From: Endozoicomonas sp. G2_1
GTDB taxonomy: Bacteria; Pseudomonadota; Gammaproteobacteria; Enterobacterales; Alteromonadaceae
Direction of reading: 5' to 3'
Length of the DNA: 64,000 nt
Assembly (NCBI RefSeq): GCF_017744155.1
Contig: NZ_JAGHQT010000002.1
Location: 310,001-374,000 of the forward strand
Positions within the stretch are counted from its first letter, which is position 1, and every line of letters starts with the position of its first letter. The position numbers were made by a program, and so were the translations under genes. The notes below the pieces were generated by a model. That model had not been told where the DNA came from, ran no database searches, and saw only the letters and a list, made by a program, of their open reading frames with translations. Shown piece after piece: positions 20,941-29,473 of the stretch.

Positions 20941-22632
20941 CTATTGCTGTTCAGGAAACCACTGCTTTAATAAGCTACGAGCGTCTTTAAGTTGATCACG
21001 CCAAGTGTTTTGACCAACCACAACAGGTTTTAACATAATCACTAACTCGTGCTTAGTGGTGCCATTGCTCTTACTCTTAAATAGCTCGCCAACCACCGGA
21101 ATATCGCCCAGCAGCGGTGTTTTTGATTCGCTGTCTTGTTTGCGGGTTTCAATCAAGCCACCAATCACGACAATTTCACCCGATTTCGCTTTCACGACAG
21201 TGTCTGACTCGCGAACACTGCTTTGCGCTAGCGGTAAAATAATATCATCGTTGTCAAAACGAATTGTTTTATTTTGTTCACGAGTTACGGTCACTGACGG
21301 ATGAACGTGCAAAATCACTTCACCTTGCTCGTCGATCTGTGGGGTAACATCCAAGGCGATACCGGAGAAAAACGGAGTCAGCTCAATTTCTGGTGTTGTC
21401 GTGGTAGTGGTACCTGTAGTGGTTGTACTCGATACCTCAGTAACGAAATACTCATCTTCGCCAACTTTAATAATCGCTTTTTGGTTATTGGTTGCCGTTA
21501 TCCGAGGGCTAGAAAGTACCTGAACATTACCTTGAGTTTGCAGCAAGTTAATAACCCCGGCAAAATCTTGGTTGGTAAAGCTAATCGCACTGGTTCCGCC
21601 AATGGTTGATGAAATTGCATTGCCAGCAATTTGGCCAGTTGTACTGAAACCGATATCTGTGCTGCCGATATGACCTGCAACTCGGGTCCAATTAACACCC
21701 TGTTGGTAATCGTCATTCAATGTTACTTCAAGAATTTTTGCTTCAATCACCACTTGACGACGCAAGTGATCTTGAGAGTCATTCAAGAACTTTTTAATCG
21801 CTTCGATTTCTCTTGGCAAGGCGCGCACTGTCACTAAACCCGCCTGAGGTGAAACAATCACTGAACGACCCGCTTCGTCACCGACTAAGGTTTCTAAGGT
21901 TTCTTCTAGCTCAGTCCAAAGATCTGACTCATTTTCAGTTTGAATATTAATGCCGCTGCCGCCGTTGTTATTGCGCGAATTACCAGCATTATTGTTACCG
22001 CCACCGCCATTATTGGCGCGGTTGCCGTTATTATTATTGTTGTTGCCGCCATTACCGCCGTTATTTGGGTCGTTTTCAGAAACACCACCCGAATTTATGC
22101 TACTGCTCGAAAAGCCAAAGCGTTTTATAAACAAGTAATCTAGGGCTATTGTTTCAGTGCGAATACCTGACGGATAAACTTGGATAACGCGACCTTGCTG
22201 ACGAATGTCGTAACCGTAGAGCTCTCGAACAACGTTCAGCACTTCCTGCATGGTAACAGCTTTTAAATTCAAGCTTATCACGCCACTTACTGAAGGGTGT
22301 ACGGCGATACTGTATGGTGAATCATCAACCAAAGCGGCAAAAAACGCGTGGGCATCAACATTGTTGGCCGCAATTTCTAAACGTTTTTCTGTTAACAAAC
22401 CCTGTTTAGCATCGGCTAAGCTTTGTTGTGCAAGTTCTTGTTGCACTGAGCTAGGTACATAACTCAAAGGTTTTGGCGCTTTCTTGACACTGCCTTCTTC
22501 AATCGCTTGATCTAGTGCATTTTGAATATCTTTAGGCGCATCAGGCACGCTCTGGCAGCCAAATAAACTAACAGCCATCGCACATAAACTAGCACGAAGA
22601 AGAAACGGCTTATTGAATTTCGTTGTTATCAT
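20941..22632 (-). CDS. mshL: MSHA outer-membrane secretin MshL
   Basis: 563 aa secretin lipoprotein: signal peptide with lipobox LFGC, secretin/TonB short N-terminal domain, N0/N1-type domains and the C-terminal secretin beta-barrel domain (VIGGLIETRKQ, LLGDIPVVGELF). Residues about 185-230 form an Asn/Gly-dominated linker before the last N-domain. It forms the outer-membrane channel for the pilus. The ATG overlaps the mshK stop by 4 nt. Confidence 0.95.
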   Translation of the reverse strand: MITTKFNKPFLLRASLCAMAVSLFGCQSVPDAPKDIQNALDQAIEEGSVKKAPKPLSYVPSSVQQELAQQSLADAKQGLLTEKRLEIAANNVDAHAFFAALVDDSPYSIAVHPSVSGVISLNLKAVTMQEVLNVVRELYGYDIRQQGRVIQVYPSGIRTETIALDYLFIKRFGFSSSSINSGGVSENDPNNGGNGGNNNNNNGNRANNGGGGNNNAGNSRNNNGGSGINIQTENESDLWTELEETLETLVGDEAGRSVIVSPQAGLVTVRALPREIEAIKKFLNDSQDHLRRQVVIEAKILEVTLNDDYQQGVNWTRVAGHIGSTDIGFSTTGQIAGNAISSTIGGTSAISFTNQDFAGVINLLQTQGNVQVLSSPRITATNNQKAIIKVGEDEYFVTEVSSTTTTGTTTTTTPEIELTPFFSGIALDVTPQIDEQGEVILHVHPSVTVTREQNKTIRFDNDDIILPLAQSSVRESDTVVKAKSGEIVVIGGLIETRKQDSESKTPLLGDIPVVGELFKSKSNGTTKHELVIMLKPVVVGQNTWRDQLKDARSLLKQWFPEQQ

Positions 22633-22964
22633 TTTGATTCTGCCACCACATCGGAAAAAATAGTTAGTGTAAGTTGCTCTGTTGGGCCAGCCATAGTCAC
22701 GGAGTTGTCATTAATTTTAATGAGCTGGTATTGGCCAATTCGATCGCCAGTGGTCATTAATTTACCGCTAATAATGACCTTAGTCTGATTTTTCTGGCTA
22801 ATAATGGATTGCAATACCAACTGTTTGTTAACCGCAACTGCTTTGCTCTGATTAGTTGCACCGCCAACTAAAGGGCGAGTAGGGTCCAAACCATTAGCAA
22901 ACGTTGATTTCACGCTCACTAACATTAGCAATAATGCTGTTGTGATCTGTTTACTAAACACCAA
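22629..22964 (-). CDS. mshK: MSHA biogenesis protein MshK
   Basis: 111 aa with an N-terminal signal peptide (TALLLMLVSVKSTFA) and the DPTRPLVG segment typical of MshK and PilP/GspC-like secretin partners. It probably binds MshL in the periplasm. It overlaps mshJ by 11 nt and mshL by 4 nt. Confidence 0.88.
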   Translation of the reverse strand: MVFSKQITTALLLMLVSVKSTFANGLDPTRPLVGGATNQSKAVAVNKQLVLQSIISQKNQTKVIISGKLMTTGDRIGQYQLIKINDNSVTMAGPTEQLTLTIFSDVVAESK

Positions 22965-23691
22965 TAAACTCCTTATCAGTACTTAAGCTATATATCTCTA
23001 CATGCAGCTCACTGGTTGGGTACTCGGTCAACTGGTAATCAAAGTTTTGCCAGTAAAACTTCCATTTCAATTCTTGTAACTGCGCTAAATAATCGCGCAA
23101 TTGGAAATAGTTGCCTTGTAAACTCAACTTAATACCGTGACGGTACAACTGCAGTGTTTGCGCTTGAGATGATGTCGCTGCTTGGCCTGTTTGATTATCC
23201 TCACCTTCAACTGATGCAGTATTGCTTGCGGTATCATTAGCATCTGCTGAGCCATTAACATCTGCTAGTTCAAATGGCTGCGCAGGTAACACTTCAAAGG
23301 CCAACAATTTAACCCCTTTTTGTACCTTAAGCAGCTCCACTAGGGCATATCGCATTTCAACGGGGTTAATTAACTCAGATGTTAACGCCAATAAGTCTTG
23401 GTCAAGTGCTGACAACTGAGCTTCTAGGTCAGCTTTCTTATCATTGAGCGCTCTGTTTGGATCTGCTGTCAGCGAATCACTCAACAGGACAATTGAGTTG
23501 TCAGTATTGCGACCATCCATTTCCAACTGTTTAATTTGCGCTTTCGCTTGCGTAATATCTTTTAATGCGGGTTCTACTAAAAACGTAAAAACCACCATAA
23601 ACACGGCAACCACACCCGTACCCAAAATGAGGTATTGTTCACGTGGGCTAAGTGCTAAATATTTCGCTGAGTATTCTTGCCACTGCGACAT
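22954..23691 (-). CDS. mshJ: MSHA biogenesis protein MshJ (PilO-like)
   Basis: 245 aa. A cytoplasmic N-terminus with SPREQYL, one membrane helix (YLILGTGVVAVFMVVFTFLV), a coiled coil and a periplasmic ferredoxin-like domain, the PilO/GspM layout. A low-complexity Asp/Asn/Ala insert lies around residues 145-175. The start shares one base with the mshI2 stop. Confidence 0.9.
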   Translation of the reverse strand: MSQWQEYSAKYLALSPREQYLILGTGVVAVFMVVFTFLVEPALKDITQAKAQIKQLEMDGRNTDNSIVLLSDSLTADPNRALNDKKADLEAQLSALDQDLLALTSELINPVEMRYALVELLKVQKGVKLLAFEVLPAQPFELADVNGSADANDTASNTASVEGEDNQTGQAATSSQAQTLQLYRHGIKLSLQGNYFQLRDYLAQLQELKWKFYWQNFDYQLTEYPTSELHVEIYSLSTDKEFIGV

Positions 23692-24302
23692 TACTGGCCC
23701 TCGCTACTAGTCACTAGTTGATGATCTGAACTAACAGAAAAATCAATATATCCCTGCTCGTTTTCAACTAAACTCATTTGGCTAAAACGCTGACCAGATA
23801 ACAACGCTGAGTGCTCGAAACCCGCTAACCAAACAGGCACGGCATTTGGGTTTTTCGCCAAACCACTAAATAACATTTGCTGACCTTGAATCAAGACTCT
23901 GGTTAAACTGACATCTCGGTGATGATTGTCTGATAACTCAGTCATCGCTTCGGCAAAACCAGCAACAGACAATTGCGAGCTATCGGTTAAATGAGCTCTA
24001 AGCGCTTGTTTGTTGTCTAAGACCAAATTTAAGGTCGCAACTTCTTCTTGCAGTCTAGGATCTAATTTACGCTCTTTAATCGCTTGCTCTAGCTCACTTA
24101 ACTGAGTTTTTTTAGCTTCGTTATCGAAACTCAAGCGCGCAACGCGATCTGAGTAACTCGACAGTTGGCTGTTGCTAAGCAGGTACCAAGCAATCATCGA
24201 AAGAGCTAATAAAAGCCACACGCCGACCATTTTACCAAGCGTTAAAAACGCAGGTTTCGCGATTAATTCAGGCTGTAATAGATTAACGGTATACTTAGAC
24301 AT
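23691..24302 (-). CDS. mshI2: PilN-like MSHA protein (MshI2)
   Basis: 203 aa from ATG 24302, which has AAGGA 8 nt upstream and overlaps mshI by 8 nt; the ATG at 24311 sits directly on that ribosome site. Short conserved N-terminus KYTVNLLQPEL (PilN-type, the stretch that docks on PilM), one membrane helix and a coiled coil. It bridges the cytoplasmic MshI and periplasmic MshJ. Confidence 0.87.
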   Translation of the reverse strand: MSKYTVNLLQPELIAKPAFLTLGKMVGVWLLLALSMIAWYLLSNSQLSSYSDRVARLSFDNEAKKTQLSELEQAIKERKLDPRLQEEVATLNLVLDNKQALRAHLTDSSQLSVAGFAEAMTELSDNHHRDVSLTRVLIQGQQMLFSGLAKNPNAVPVWLAGFEHSALLSGQRFSQMSLVENEQGYIDFSVSSDHQLVTSSEGQ

Positions 24303-25212
24303 TCGCTTCATCCTTTGCTGGCATTTGCGATAATTTTACCGCACCTAAACTGGCGGCAAACTGTCTTTCATTTTGGTAAGGTTCAGGAAGGTCTAATAAC
24401 TCAACGGATAAATTACTGTTTTCGGACAATTTTCTGGCAACAAAAGATTCGGCTTTAATAGGTAGTAATACTTTAATGGCTTTAATCGGCGCTTGTTTGA
24501 GTTGACGCTCAAAGTAGTCTGTAGAACGTTGAATTTCCAAGCTTAAGTTGTCTATTGTGCCAAAGCTAAGCTCGTCTTCCGTTTTATTGCCAATTTGAGC
24601 ATGCCCTCTCAAACGACGATGAAAGTACAAAATACCTTGTTTGACTATCAAAATTAACACTTCTTGATTCGGCTGCTGACAAACCAATAAATGAGCATCA
24701 TCTGATGGTGGTACCAAGGCAGCAAAAGCAAATTCTTCAGTCGAGATTTGTGCAAGATTAATACTGGTATGGCTAAACTGCTCAACAAAGCTAGCTAATA
24801 AATTCTTGGGAGCACAAACAACGTTCAGTTTTTCTTGCCCAACTTGCATTTTAGGGCCATCGAAATAATCTAACACCAATTGTTCTGGGCTATATGAGAC
24901 TAATTCTTTCACTTGCCATTTTAAGGCAGCGCGCAATTCTTGCTCTGGTACTTTAGGCTTATCAATTTGAACTATTTGATAATTATTGGCATTGAGTACT
25001 AAATTAGCTTGAGCATTGACGTGTAATTCGTGTTGAAGAGCTTGAACAGCTTCGCGGTAGTCGTTACTTGTCGTAGCAAATTTGTGACACTGACTATCGC
25101 CACGTTCAGGCTGATAACACACCGACATGGATTGTTGGCCTAATGCCAAACCTAGTAAGTCGTTTGACTTACTACCTGAGAACCATTGACGAACCTTTGT
25201 AGTAACTGACAT
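24295..25212 (-). CDS. mshI: MSHA biogenesis protein MshI (PilM-like)
   Basis: 305 aa actin-fold PilM/MshI protein of the cytoplasmic ring, without membrane helices. It is first in the locus. In Vibrio the locus begins with mshH (csrD); here the neighbour is a divergent PLP enzyme, so no mshH is adjacent. Confidence 0.9.
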   Translation of the reverse strand: MSVTTKVRQWFSGSKSNDLLGLALGQQSMSVCYQPERGDSQCHKFATTSNDYREAVQALQHELHVNAQANLVLNANNYQIVQIDKPKVPEQELRAALKWQVKELVSYSPEQLVLDYFDGPKMQVGQEKLNVVCAPKNLLASFVEQFSHTSINLAQISTEEFAFAALVPPSDDAHLLVCQQPNQEVLILIVKQGILYFHRRLRGHAQIGNKTEDELSFGTIDNLSLEIQRSTDYFERQLKQAPIKAIKVLLPIKAESFVARKLSENSNLSVELLDLPEPYQNERQFAASLGAVKLSQMPAKDEANV

Positions 25213-25345
25213 TTCTCGATATTATTATTGAATATAAGTTGTTGTAATTGCTAAGCAACAAAAGAGCCAACGACTCCATCATCTAACAACTGTAGAGTCC
25301 TTCGCTGTACCGAGCTTAGTAACAAATAGCGCACTGTCAGTGTTC

Positions 25346-25373
25346 ATTATCCCTAATTCACATACTGGCGCAA
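25346..25373 (-). promoter_or_regulatory. Candidate sigma-70 promoter of the msh secretory genes
   Basis: Minus strand TTGCGC, a 16-nt spacer, then GATAAT (five of six -10 bases). It lies about 135 nt before mshI, the only gap from which the long mshI-to-mshF run could start. The leader would be long, so another promoter closer to mshI is possible. Confidence 0.45.
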
Positions 25374-25413
25374 GTTTTTTCACATTTTTTATACATAAAT
25401 TCCTATTTATTTT

Positions 25414-26349
25414 ATGAGCTTACCATCCCCTCTTAGTCGACTAAAATTGCCAATTTTTGACCAAAAACAGCTCAGTGTTTACGTCAAGCGAGATGATTTA
25501 ATTCACCCGATCATTTCCGGAAACAAGTGGCGCAAACTATCGGGCAGTTTACGCTACGCTAAAGCACATGGGTTAAAAGGGCTAGTCAGCTTTGGTGGCG
25601 CCTACTCTAATCACATTCACGCCCTAGCGTACGCCTGCCAGCAAGACAACTTGGCATCGATTGGTATCATTCGCGGCAGGCCTGAGTACAGCAATAACTT
25701 TACACTATCAATGGCGCGTAGCTGGGGGATGTCACTCCAATTTGTCAGTCACCTCGAATACAAACAACGCGCACAGCGCGACTATCTAGAGCAGCTACAA
25801 AAAACCTATCCAGATCATTTGATCGTGCCAGAAGGAGGCAGCCATCAGTTAGCACTTTATGGTGTCGCCGAGGTCATTACCGAGCTCGAACAGCAAATAG
25901 ATTATCAGCACATACTATTACCGGTCGGCAGCGGCGGCACTATTGCTGGTCTGATTAAACAGGATAACAATCAACACAATATTCTTGGTGTTGCCGTTTT
26001 AAAACAAGCGAGTTATCTAAATCAAGAAATAGAAAACTTACTCGGGCGAGTTAAAACAAGCCATTGCCGTTGGCAACTGCTAACCGAGTACCACGGCGGT
26101 GGTTATGCCAAATTCAGTGAAACAGCAGTTCAACAACTCGTTGCCTACAACAAACAAAGCGGTATCACTTTTGAGCCAATTTATTCTGGTAAAATGTTAC
26201 TCGCGACAATCGAACTCGCCGAGCAAAATTATTTCGCAGCAGGTGATACCATAATACTGCTTCACACCGGTGGTTTACAGGGAATTGGCGGTTTACTAGA
26301 ACAGGGACGTATAGCTAAAAATGATTGGTCAGTGCCAAATTTCAACTAA
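25414..26349 (+). CDS. PLP-dependent D-cysteine desulfhydrase / ACC deaminase family protein
   Basis: 311 aa, fold type II PLP enzyme. SGNKWRKL (35-42) carries the PLP lysine (Lys38), followed by GGAYSNHIHA and the Gly-rich phosphate site GSGGT (about 172). The family contains D-cysteine desulfhydrase (DcyD) and 1-aminocyclopropane-1-carboxylate deaminase; short marine members like this are usually unassigned, and I see nothing that decides the substrate. No clear Shine-Dalgarno. It is divergent from the msh locus. Confidence 0.85.
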   Translation: MSLPSPLSRLKLPIFDQKQLSVYVKRDDLIHPIISGNKWRKLSGSLRYAKAHGLKGLVSFGGAYSNHIHALAYACQQDNLASIGIIRGRPEYSNNFTLSMARSWGMSLQFVSHLEYKQRAQRDYLEQLQKTYPDHLIVPEGGSHQLALYGVAEVITELEQQIDYQHILLPVGSGGTIAGLIKQDNNQHNILGVAVLKQASYLNQEIENLLGRVKTSHCRWQLLTEYHGGGYAKFSETAVQQLVAYNKQSGITFEPIYSGKMLLATIELAEQNYFAAGDTIILLHTGGLQGIGGLLEQGRIAKNDWSVPNFN

Positions 26350-26413
26350 GCCAAGTCAACTTGGTAGCCATTTGAATTGGTGGCCTACCGGAAGTAGCAC
26401 CACCGATACATTC

Positions 26414-26911
26414 TTACTGGCCAGCTGACGCTTTTACTTGCGCAAAATGCTCAATCACTTCGGCAATTTCATCTTGCATTTGAGCCCGTAACGTTGGGTT
26501 GTCCTGACCTTTAGTCAACACAACTACCGTTGCCGGGTGCACTAATAAATCTTTAGCGTGATAACACTCCGCCGCTTCAACTTTTGGCAATTTACCGTCG
26601 GCATGATAATCGCGTTCAATGGCTTCTAGCGACAAGGTCACCATATTGTCAGCAGCAGATAAGGCCGCATCTAAATAAGCATCACATTTGGCTTGTTTGG
26701 CGGTCACTAAAGGTAGAATTTGTTTCGATAAGGTCACTAAACCAGAGGCAGAACGCTCAATTTGCGTTAAGTTACCTTCTTTAATCAGTTTTTGAGTGTT
26801 TTCGGCTTCGGATTGGTATTGAGACCAAACGTCATCACTGGCTTCGTTTGAGTTACAGGCAGATAAGGTAAAACCAAGCAAACTGGCTAATGCTAAATGG
26901 CGGTATTTCAT
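26414..26911 (-). CDS. Fur-box-controlled lipoprotein of unknown function
   Basis: 165 aa. Signal peptide with lipobox LSAC (about residue 19), then a mainly helical mature domain with two Cys (KCDAYLD, ECYHAKD) that could form a disulfide. AAAGGA lies 6 nt before the ATG. I do not recognise the family. Its promoter carries a perfect 7-1-7 Fur palindrome, so expression is probably iron-repressed and a role in iron handling is possible. It stands alone, convergent with the PLP enzyme. Confidence 0.75.
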   Translation of the reverse strand: MKYRHLALASLLGFTLSACNSNEASDDVWSQYQSEAENTQKLIKEGNLTQIERSASGLVTLSKQILPLVTAKQAKCDAYLDAALSAADNMVTLSLEAIERDYHADGKLPKVEAAECYHAKDLLVHPATVVVLTKGQDNPTLRAQMQDEIAEVIEHFAQVKASAGQ

Positions 26912-26946
26912 TGTGCTTCCTTTAACATGGAGAAGAATAATGCCCT

Positions 26947-26990
26947 ATGATAGAGCAAAAAGGCAAAGAAGCAAATGATAATTATTATCA
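26947..26990 (-). promoter_or_regulatory. Promoter with Fur-type operator
   Basis: TGATAATTATTATCA at 26976-26990 is a perfect 7-1-7 inverted repeat matching the core of Fur boxes. On the minus strand it is followed directly by TTGCTT (26969-26974), a 16-nt spacer and TATCAT (26947-26952), a good sigma-70 promoter reading into the lipoprotein gene at 26911. Confidence 0.7.
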
Positions 26991-27046
26991 AATAAATATT
27001 AGAGCGATCACCTATTAAACATATGAATTATTATTTATAACCAGAG

Positions 27047-27532
27047 CTAGTCTTGTATCGCCATTGGTAAAACGCTTGGCTCGCCTGATTCAAGATCTAT
27101 ATATAACAAACCTAATTTTAAAGTACGTTTAAGTAACCCCTCTTCAATAAGATCTGCAGTATTTTCAGCTCCTAATAGTCGTAATGATACAATAACCATT
27201 TTGAACCAATCTGTAGAAAATTGTAAAAAACTTCCCATAGATTTTCTGTCTAATTGTAAATCGCCTCCCACACCCGTTACTTTTATTCCAAGCCATACTA
27301 TGACTTCATTGTGCTGCTTCCCAATAGCAACCATATCATTGTTATATTCGCCACCGTAACAACCAGGTAGGACTTGCATGTCATTTTGTTCTGCTATTCT
27401 TTTGAATAAATCAGTTCTTTTGATAGCGTCATCAGAAAATTCATTCATAAAGTAGTGTAGCGGAAAATTCGTTTTGTCATTGGCCTGCACGAGATTTTTC
27501 CTTGAAAATATACTTTTGAAATTCATTGTCAT
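27047..27532 (-). CDS. Hypothetical protein, family not recognised
   Basis: 161 aa from ATG 27532 (AAGG 6 nt upstream). Soluble, no signal peptide, no membrane helix and no motif that I can name. A central segment (MVAIGKQHNEVIVWLGIKV) looks like beta strands and the C-terminal half (TADLIEEGLLKRTLKLGLLYI) is helical. It is AT-richer than its neighbours and stands alone between a lipoprotein gene and an unusual intergenic region, which hints at an acquired gene. Confidence 0.6.
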   Translation of the reverse strand: MTMNFKSIFSRKNLVQANDKTNFPLHYFMNEFSDDAIKRTDLFKRIAEQNDMQVLPGCYGGEYNNDMVAIGKQHNEVIVWLGIKVTGVGGDLQLDRKSMGSFLQFSTDWFKMVIVSLRLLGAENTADLIEEGLLKRTLKLGLLYIDLESGEPSVLPMAIQD

Positions 27533-27801
27533 CAAACGCCTTAATCGATTTAATCAAAAACTATAATGTAGAGTAATATCTAGACACACCATTATATACT
27601 GCGCTCTTTTTCTTCACTGAATCGCGCTATAGTGTTCATCCTCGGCTCAGGCATCCTGCTTCGCTCTACTTCGTATTTCCATATACTCGTAAACATAAAT
27701 ACTGCTCCTAGTCATCTGACGTATATGGATATACTAATGCCTTGGTAGTCATGGACGACGAGAAAGGCCTTGGCTTCGCAGTATAAATATATCCATGTAT
27801 A
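27533..27801. other. Intergenic region with inverted repeats, no gene seen
   Basis: No coding frame of substance. It holds the palindrome GTATAT-GG-ATATAC (27721-27734), a further CCATATAC copy near 27679 and a CATGGA...TCCATG pair (about 27750 and 27792) that could fold. The layout resembles a dispersed intergenic repeat rather than a promoter; I cannot name a family. Confidence 0.35.
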
Positions 27802-27830
27802 AAAAAACGCCGCAAGTGCGGCGTTTTTTC
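27802..27830 (-). terminator. Terminator of the rpsF-priB-rpsR-rplI operon
   Basis: Perfect stem CGCCGC/GCGGCG extended by A/T pairs around an AAGT/ACTT loop, flanked by T runs on either strand. It lies 21 nt past the rplI stop. Confidence 0.9.
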
Positions 27831-27850
27831 AACTCAATAGTGATTAACTA

Positions 27851-28303
27851 TTAAGCTTGTGCAATAACAACAACTTTAACGTTAGTGTCAACGTCAGTGT
27901 GTAAGTGAATTGCAATATCAAATTCGCCAGTTTCGCGAATAGTACCTAAAGGCATACGTACTTCTGATTTAGCTACTTCAACACCAGCAGCCGTGATTGC
28001 ATCAGCAATGTCACGAGTACCGATTGAGCCAAATAGTTTACCTTCATCACCAGCTTTAGAAGCGATAGTCACTTCACCAAGCTCAGCAACTTTAGCAGCA
28101 CGTGCTTGAGCAGCAGCTAACTCGTCAGCTAGCTTCTTCTCAAGGTCAGCACGACGAGCTTCAAAGTGCTCAACGTTAGCTTTTGATGCGAATACTGCCT
28201 TACCTTTTGGTAATAAATAGTTACGCGCGTAACCAGACTTAACAGTTACCTTGTCACCAAGGCCGCCTAATTTGGCGATTTTATCAAGAAGAATGACTTC
28301 CAT
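27851..28303 (-). CDS. rplI: 50S ribosomal protein bL9
   Basis: 150 aa. N-terminal L9 signature [19 protein letters not shown] with the Gly-rich loop, a long connecting helix (about 42-75) and the C-terminal rRNA-binding domain. Last gene of the rpsF operon, followed by a strong terminator. Confidence 0.98.
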   Translation of the reverse strand: MEVILLDKIAKLGGLGDKVTVKSGYARNYLLPKGKAVFASKANVEHFEARRADLEKKLADELAAAQARAAKVAELGEVTIASKAGDEGKLFGSIGTRDIADAITAAGVEVAKSEVRMPLGTIRETGEFDIAIHLHTDVDTNVKVVVIAQA

Positions 28304-28323
28304 TTTGAAAACCCCTTAGTAGG

Positions 28324-28551
28324 TTACTTGTGTAAATCTGTATAAGGTAATAATGATAAGTAACGAGCACGCTTGATCGCACGACCAAGTTGACGTTGAT
28401 ACTTAGCACTGGTACCAGTAATACGGCTAGGAACGATTTTACCACTTTCAGTGATATAGTTTTTTAACGTAGCGATATCTTTGTAATCAATTTCGCTAGC
28501 GCCTTCCGCTGAAAAGCGGCAGAACTTACGACGTCTAAAAAAACGTGACAT
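28324..28551 (-). CDS. rpsR: 30S ribosomal protein bS18
   Basis: 75 aa, the same length as E. coli S18, with the basic signature region [18 protein letters not shown]. It pairs with bS6 on the 30S platform and in autoregulation of this operon. Confidence 0.98.
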   Translation of the reverse strand: MSRFFRRRKFCRFSAEGASEIDYKDIATLKNYITESGKIVPSRITGTSAKYQRQLGRAIKRARYLSLLPYTDLHK

Positions 28552-28561
28552 GGGATTTCTC

Positions 28562-28885
28562 CTAAATAATCATTTCAATGTGCTGAGCATGCAATACCAA
28601 TAATGATTGACCATTTCGGCTTTCGTGGCGGTTAATAAAACCCGACACTTTAATTTTGCTGCCCTGCGCTAATTCACGAGTTAATTGTTGTGACCATTCA
28701 CCCGTTGCCACCACTTGCATTCTGGCATAGGCCTGACGTCTTAAATCAGCTTCTAGTTGAATTGAACGGTGTTCAATTGAAAACTGACAATGACTAATGC
28801 CTGCGGGGCTGGTTGATAATTTAGGGGCTTTAACCACCTCACCAACCAAAACTAGGTTATTCTCTATTGCTAAAGAATCAGTCAC
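28562..28885 (-). CDS. priB: Primosomal replication protein N (PriB)
   Basis: 107 aa single OB-fold protein with the PriB core ([31 protein letters not shown]). It stabilises PriA on DNA at restarted forks. Encoded between rpsF and rpsR, the usual gammaproteobacterial position. Confidence 0.95.
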   Translation of the reverse strand: MTDSLAIENNLVLVGEVVKAPKLSTSPAGISHCQFSIEHRSIQLEADLRRQAYARMQVVATGEWSQQLTRELAQGSKIKVSGFINRHESRNGQSLLVLHAQHIEMII

Positions 28886-28895
28886 AGATTACTAA

Positions 28896-29297
28896 TTATT
28901 CGCTAGCAGCTTCTTCTGCTTTCTCAGCAGGAGCTTCAGCTGGCGCAGCAACCTCTTTCTTAACTTCGCGACGGTCTTCTTTAGCAGCAGCCATAGGTGA
29001 TGCTTCAGTTACCGCGCCTTTCGTGCGCATGATCATGTTACGAATAACAACATCGTTATAACGGAAAGAAGTTTCTAGTTCATCAATAACTGCTTGCGGC
29101 GCTTCAACGTTCATTAAAACGTAGTGTGCTTTGTGCAATTTGTTGATTGGGTATGCTAATTGACGACGCCCCCAGTCTTCTAAACGGTTGATAGTACCGT
29201 CAGCACCAGTGATCATGTCAGAATAACGCTGGATCATACCAGGTACTTGTTCACTCTGATCAGGGTGAACCATAAATACGATTTCGTAATGACGCAT
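28896..29297 (-). CDS. rpsF: 30S ribosomal protein bS6
   Basis: 133 aa. Standard [17 protein letters not shown] start, then an Ala/Glu/Lys-rich tail from about residue 105, the region that RimK modifies with glutamates in relatives. First gene of the operon; its ribosome site AAGGAG lies in the loop of a leader hairpin. Confidence 0.98.
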   Translation of the reverse strand: MRHYEIVFMVHPDQSEQVPGMIQRYSDMITGADGTINRLEDWGRRQLAYPINKLHKAHYVLMNVEAPQAVIDELETSFRYNDVVIRNMIMRTKGAVTEASPMAAAKEDRREVKKEVAAPAEAPAEKAEEAASE

Positions 29298-29326
29298 TAC
29301 GAGCTCCTTACGGTTGTAGCCTCGTA
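29298..29326 (-). promoter_or_regulatory. Probable S6:S18 autoregulatory leader
   Basis: Just before the rpsF ATG, ACGAG (29325-29321) pairs with CTCGT (29303-29299), enclosing a loop with ACCG followed by AAGGAG. A hairpin with an ACCG/CCG element next to the ribosome site is the known S6:S18 binding motif of many bacterial rpsF leaders. The match is by eye, without covariance modelling. Confidence 0.55.
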
Positions 29327-29392
29327 GCTGGCTCAGCCATTACCAGTATTGAGACAAGGAACAAAAATATTACGGCTGATTTAAGGTCGCGT

Positions 29393-29421
29393 ATTGTAGG
29401 GAAAACAAGCAAAAAAGGCAA
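29393..29421 (-). promoter_or_regulatory. Strong sigma-70 promoter of the rpsF operon
   Basis: Minus strand TTGCCT (29416-29421), 17-nt spacer, TACAAT (29393-29398), followed by a G/C-rich start region (ACGCGACC) typical of stringent-controlled ribosomal promoters. The leader is about 90 nt. Confidence 0.75.
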
Positions 29422-29473
29422 GTCTCAATATTTAACCTAACTAACATTAATAATGATTAGGTAAAAAGAGTGC

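Noticed and set aside
21940-22143. Plus-strand frames rich in Ala, Ile, Pro and Leu
   Set aside because: They are antisense readings of the low-complexity Asn/Gly linker of mshL.
27721-27734. GTATATGGATATAC as a regulator site
   Set aside because: No promoter next to it and related copies nearby; more consistent with a repeat, so not listed as an operator.
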